Below, one piece after another: positions 14,565 through 17,717 of a stretch of DNA of 17,717 nt. The position numbers and the translations under genes are program-made. Origin of the DNA: PBB1 sp040400875 (GTDB taxonomy: Bacteria; Pseudomonadota; Gammaproteobacteria; Burkholderiales; Burkholderiaceae_C); the NCBI GenBank assembly GCA_040400875.1, contig JBBAPK010000048.1, positions 1 through 17,717 on the forward strand, written 5' to 3'. The notes below the pieces were generated by a model. It was given only the letters and a program-made list of their open reading frames with translations, did no database searches and was not told where the DNA came from. The first letter of the stretch is position 1, and each line of letters starts with the position of its first letter.

Positions 14565-15884
14565 ATGCGCACCGCCCTGATCGCCTTCATGTTTGGCCTG
14601 GTGGGTGCAGGCAGTGCCTGCGCCCAAAGCCTCGACGAGCTCTACACCGCCGCGCGCGGCTACGACGCGACCTATCTGTCGGCACGAGCGCTGGCCGATT
14701 CAGCGCAATTCAAGGCGGCTCAGGCCAATGCGCTGCTGCGGCCCAGCGCGGGCTTGGCCACCAGCGTCAACGTGACCCAGACCGAGTTCAAGAACTACGA
14801 CTCCTCAGAGCGCAACCGCGCTGCCACGCTGTCAGCCACACAGCCTTTGTTCAACCGCACCAGCAGCACCAGCGTCGATCAGGCACAACTGCAGCTCGAA
14901 GCCTCGGTCTACCAGCTTGAGGCCGCCGAGCAAGACCTGATCGTGCGTCTGGCCCAAGCCTATTTCGATGTGCTGGCCGCTCAGGATGCGTTGGCCACCA
15001 CGCGCGCCAGCAAGGCCGCCATCAGCGAACAGCTGGCCTCGGCCAAACGCAATTTCGAAGTCGGCACCGCCACCATCACCGACACCCGTGAAGCGCAGGC
15101 CCGCTTCGATCTGGCCACCGCGCAGGAAATCGGCGCCGACAACGATCTGCGCAACAAGCGCATCGCGCTCGATCAACTGGTGGGCCGCAGCAACGTGCAG
15201 CCCAAGGGCCTGCAGCAGCCAGCGCTGTTGCCGACCATCGTGCCTGCCGATGCCGAAGCCTGGGCGCGTGATGGCGACGCGCAGCACCCGGCGGTGCTCC
15301 AGGCCAGACTGGCGCTGGAAGTCGCGCAGCTTGAAACCCAAAAAGCCCGCGCCGGCCACCTGCCCACCCTCGATGCGGTGGCCAGCCTGGGCAGCAACTA
15401 CAGCTCGCGCAGCGGCCTGAGCAGCTCCGGACAGCCTTTCGTCGGCGGCACGACCAATTCTGGCTCGATCGGCGTGCAGCTCAACTTGCCGCTGTTCGCC
15501 GGCTACTCGGTGCAAAACCGCATCAAGGAAACCCTCTCGCTCGAAGAGAAGTCGCGCAACGATCTGGAAGCCGCACGGCGCACCGTGTCGATCGCCACGC
15601 GCCAGGCCTACTTCGGCGTGCAGTCGCTGCAAGCGCAGGTGCTGGCGCTCGAAGCCGCCGAGTCATCGAGCTCGCTGGCACTCGACGCCACCCAGCTCGG
15701 CTACAAGGTCGGCGTGCGCGTGAACATCGATGTGCTCAACGCCCAGACCCAGCTGTACACCACCCGCCGCGATCTCTCGAAGGCGCGCTACGACACCTTG
15801 GTGGGCGGACTGAAGCTGCGTCAGGCAGCCGGCCAGCTCAAGCCCGAGGATGTGTCGGCGGTGAGCCGGCTGATGGCACCCTGA
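14565..15884 (+). CDS. tolC: TolC-family outer-membrane efflux channel
   Basis: A 439-residue outer-membrane channel. Residues 1-20 form a Sec signal peptide (MRTALIAFMFGLVGAGSACA) with cleavage likely before QSLDELY. The mature part shows the TolC internal duplication: SLDELYTAARGYDATYLSARALADSAQ begins the first half and HPAVLQARLALEVAQLETQKARAGHLPTLDAVASLG the second. The strand segments (FNRTSSTSVDQAQLQL, LPLFAGYSVQNRIKETLS) and long alpha-helical barrel segments match the family, and TITDTREAQARFDLATAQEI and VRVNIDVLNAQTQLYTTRRDL are typical. No lipobox cysteine, so it is TolC-like rather than OprM-like. It is the last gene of the RND operon, 25 bases after the rhodanese, and is a candidate partner for both the RND and MacAB pumps. 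Confidence 0.94.
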   Translation: MRTALIAFMFGLVGAGSACAQSLDELYTAARGYDATYLSARALADSAQFKAAQANALLRPSAGLATSVNVTQTEFKNYDSSERNRAATLSATQPLFNRTSSTSVDQAQLQLEASVYQLEAAEQDLIVRLAQAYFDVLAAQDALATTRASKAAISEQLASAKRNFEVGTATITDTREAQARFDLATAQEIGADNDLRNKRIALDQLVGRSNVQPKGLQQPALLPTIVPADAEAWARDGDAQHPAVLQARLALEVAQLETQKARAGHLPTLDAVASLGSNYSSRSGLSSSGQPFVGGTTNSGSIGVQLNLPLFAGYSVQNRIKETLSLEEKSRNDLEAARRTVSIATRQAYFGVQSLQAQVLALEAAESSSSLALDATQLGYKVGVRVNIDVLNAQTQLYTTRRDLSKARYDTLVGGLKLRQAAGQLKPEDVSAVSRLMAP

Positions 15885-15922
15885 ACGGCCTGCACGAGGG
15901 CTGCCGGCAATGTTGTGAAAGT

Positions 15923-15940
15923 TGGCTCAGTCTTGAGCCA
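15923..15940. terminator. Hairpin between convergent tolC and waaA
   Basis: TGGCTCA-GTCT-TGAGCCA is a perfect 7-bp stem with a 4-base loop in the 76-bp gap between the converging genes, the right place for a bidirectional terminator. No T-run follows on either strand, so strength is doubtful. Confidence 0.4.
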
Positions 15941-15960
15941 CACCTGCACCGGCACGTGTC

Positions 15961-17331
15961 TCAGCGCAGCAAACCACCGATCAGTTCAGCCATGTGCCGA
16001 GCCGCACCGCGGTGGCGCTGCGCGAACGCCAGCGCATGCTCGGTACTTGGCGCGGTCTGAGCGGAACTGGCTTGTGAAAGCGCAGCGCGGGGTGCTGCCA
16101 TCGTCACCGCCAGCCGCACGGCAGCGGTGATGTCAGCCACCCGCTGCGCCGCGCCTTCTTGCAGCGCGCGCTCGGCCGCATCGGCAAAGTTGAAGGTGTG
16201 CGGCCCCATCAGCACCGGGCAGCCGCAGGCGGCCGCTTCGATCAGGTTCTGCCCGCCCAGCGGCTCGAAGCTGCCGCCGAGCAGCGCGACCTGTGCACAG
16301 CCGAAGTAGCTGGCCATCTCGCCGATCGAATCGCCCAGCCACACATCGACCGCTGCGGCTTCGGGCGGTGGCGCATCGGCCCAGGTGCTGCGCCGCGACA
16401 CGCTCAAGCCGGCCGCAGCGATGAGCGCAGCCACCTCGTCAAACCGCTGCGGATGGCGCGGCACGATGAGCAACAGCGCTCGTGGTGCGCTTTGCTGAAT
16501 CCATGCAGCCAGCAGCGCGGCTTCTTCGCCTTCGCGGGTGCTGGCGGCGAGCACCACGCGCCGGCCGGCAGCCTGCCGCCAAACGGTGCCGCGCGCGAGC
16601 AATGCCGCATCCGGCGTGACGTCGAACTTGAGATTGCCGCAGACCTCGACGCGCCGGGCGCCGGCGGCTTGAAGCCGAGTCGCATCGGCCTGGGTTTGCG
16701 CGAGTACCAGCGCAACGCTTTCGGCAGCCGGGCGCATCAGAGCCGACAGCCGCTGGCCACGGCGCGCGCTGCGCTCGCTCAGCCGCGCGTTGGCCAGCAC
16801 CATCGGGACGGCTCGGCGCTCGGCCTCGAGCAGCAACTGTGGCCAGACCTCGGTTTCCATCAGCACGCCGACAGCGGGCTGAAAGTGATCGAAAAAGCGC
16901 GAAACCGCACCGGGCGTGTCCACCGGCAGCCAGGCTTGCACGTCGTCCGCGCGCAGCAGCGCGGCGCCGGCTTCGCGGCCGGTGGCAGTGCCGTGGGTCA
17001 GCAGCAGCCGCAGGCCGGGCCGATCGGCACGCAGCGCATCGATCAGCGCTGCGGCGGCCCGCGTCTCGCCCAGCGAAACGGCATGCACCCACAGCCAACC
17101 CGCAGCTGCCGCACCTGATTCAGGCGCATCGCGGGCCGTGGCGCCATAAAAACCGAAACGCTCGCCCATCGCAAAGCGGTACAGCGGCTCGGCCCGGCCG
17201 CGCCACCACAGCTTGAGCGCATAGGCCGGCACGGCCAGCCGCAACGCGCTCGCGTAGCCGATGCTCGCCAGGCGCTGCAAGGGGGTCAGGGTGACAGCCA
17301 GCGTCAGCCTGTCAGTGCGCTGAGGTGGCAA
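15961..17331 (-). CDS. waaA: 3-deoxy-D-manno-octulosonic acid (Kdo) transferase WaaA
   Basis: GT-B-fold glycosyltransferase that adds Kdo from CMP-Kdo to lipid IVA on the cytoplasmic face of the inner membrane, an essential step in LPS core assembly. An N-terminal hydrophobic stretch (YASALRLAVPAYALKLWWRGR) is followed by the conserved GERFGFYG, LWVHAVSLGETRAAAALI (with the catalytic-base Glu), LLLTHGTATGREAG, METEVWPQLLLEAERRAVPMVLANARLSERS and the C-terminal LLGGSFEPLGGQNLIEAAACGCPVLMGPHTFNF that binds the nucleotide sugar. TTG 17331 gives 456 residues but overlaps the upstream mutase by 20 bases; TTG 17280 gives 439 residues and an N-terminus closer to E. coli WaaA (425). Both are possible. 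Confidence 0.95.
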   Translation of the reverse strand: MPPQRTDRLTLAVTLTPLQRLASIGYASALRLAVPAYALKLWWRGRAEPLYRFAMGERFGFYGATARDAPESGAAAAGWLWVHAVSLGETRAAAALIDALRADRPGLRLLLTHGTATGREAGAALLRADDVQAWLPVDTPGAVSRFFDHFQPAVGVLMETEVWPQLLLEAERRAVPMVLANARLSERSARRGQRLSALMRPAAESVALVLAQTQADATRLQAAGARRVEVCGNLKFDVTPDAALLARGTVWRQAAGRRVVLAASTREGEEAALLAAWIQQSAPRALLLIVPRHPQRFDEVAALIAAAGLSVSRRSTWADAPPPEAAAVDVWLGDSIGEMASYFGCAQVALLGGSFEPLGGQNLIEAAACGCPVLMGPHTFNFADAAERALQEGAAQRVADITAAVRLAVTMAAPRAALSQASSAQTAPSTEHALAFAQRHRGAARHMAELIGGLLR

Positions 17332-17717
17332 TCTGCGCGTCGGGCTTGACCGAGCGCAGTGCCGCCATGAAGGTGGCCTCGATGCGGTGCAGCGCCTTTT
17401 CGGTGTGGCCCTCGAAGCGCATCACCAGCACCGGCGTGGTGTTGGATGAGCGGATCAGGCCGAAGCCGTCTTTGTATTCAGCACGCAGACCGTCGATGGT
17501 GATGACCTCGAGCGCGCCCGGGAACTTGGCAGTCTCGAGCAGCTTTTGCACCAGCACCTTGGGCTCGCCTTCGGCGCACGGCACGTTGAGCTCGGGCGTA
17601 CTGAAGCTGGTGGGCAGCGCGTTGAGCACCTTGCTCGGGTCCTTGCTGCGGCTCAATATCTCAAGCAAGCGCGCCGCGGTGTAGGTCGCGTCGTCGAAGC
17701 CGTACCAGCGCTCGCCG
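17312..17717 (-). CDS. Phosphomannomutase/phosphoglucomutase, C-terminal part
   Basis: The C-terminal about 134 residues of an AlgC/ManB-type hexose phosphate mutase; the rest lies beyond the right edge. Visible marks are GERWYGFDDATYTAARLLEILS, and the phosphate-binding domain-4 motif GLRAEYKDGFGLIRSSNTTPVLVMRFEG. The enzyme interconverts mannose- or glucose-6-phosphate and 1-phosphate to supply sugar nucleotides for LPS and exopolysaccharide. It lies immediately upstream of waaA on the same strand, so the two may be co-transcribed for LPS synthesis. An internal TTG would give a shorter frame, but the homology continues straight to the window edge, so the gene is partial here and not short. 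Confidence 0.93.
   Translation of the reverse strand, partial: GERWYGFDDATYTAARLLEILSRSKDPSKVLNALPTSFSTPELNVPCAEGEPKVLVQKLLETAKFPGALEVITIDGLRAEYKDGFGLIRSSNTTPVLVMRFEGHTEKALHRIEATFMAALRSVKPDAQIATSAH

Overview
The window is GC-rich and fully bacterial. The protein families and gene order (macA, split macB, an RND efflux operon ending in tolC, then waaA and an AlgC-type mutase) suggest a betaproteobacterium, most likely Burkholderiales. This is an inference from gene content and order; no rRNA or tRNA is present to fix the taxonomy.

Region 1 (1-~3570) is accessory DNA that looks like the distal end of an integron cassette array. It holds a parDE toxin-antitoxin pair (parE cut by the left edge), a small membrane-anchored hypothetical gene on the minus strand, a decayed second copy of parD with only a few codons of parE left, a vapBC (FitAB-like) pair on the plus strand, and a second minus-strand hypothetical. 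The key evidence is a textbook attC recombination site at 2662-2748 whose R'' box overlaps the vapC stop codon, and a matching 3' half-site at 626-666 (36 of 41 positions identical). No integrase is in the window; from attC polarity it would lie to the left, or the array may lack one (a CALIN).

Region 2 (~3570-3946) has no convincing gene but is rich in inverted repeats. It separates the accessory block from the core chromosome.

Region 3 (3947-8991, all minus strand) carries a macA-macB(ATPase)-macB(permease) export operon, then a RHH antitoxin/VapC toxin pair preceded by an AT-rich palindrome, then uppP (undecaprenyl-diphosphatase, cell-wall lipid carrier recycling).

Region 4 (about 9083-15884, plus strand) diverges from macA across a short shared control region with a perfect 17-bp dyad. 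It encodes an RND periplasmic adaptor, an RND proton-driven pump, a protein-isoaspartate methyltransferase-like protein, a rhodanese and a TolC-type outer-membrane channel. The MacAB system has no outer-membrane partner of its own here, so this TolC could serve both pumps.

Region 5 (15961-17717, minus strand) converges on tolC: waaA (Kdo transferase for lipid A) and the 3' part of a phosphomannomutase/phosphoglucomutase gene that runs off the right edge. Regions 3 to 5 together are an envelope-biogenesis and export neighbourhood. Several gene pairs overlap by an NTGA junction with GTG or TTG starts (parDE, vapBC, antitoxin/vapC2, macA/macB), pointing to translational coupling.
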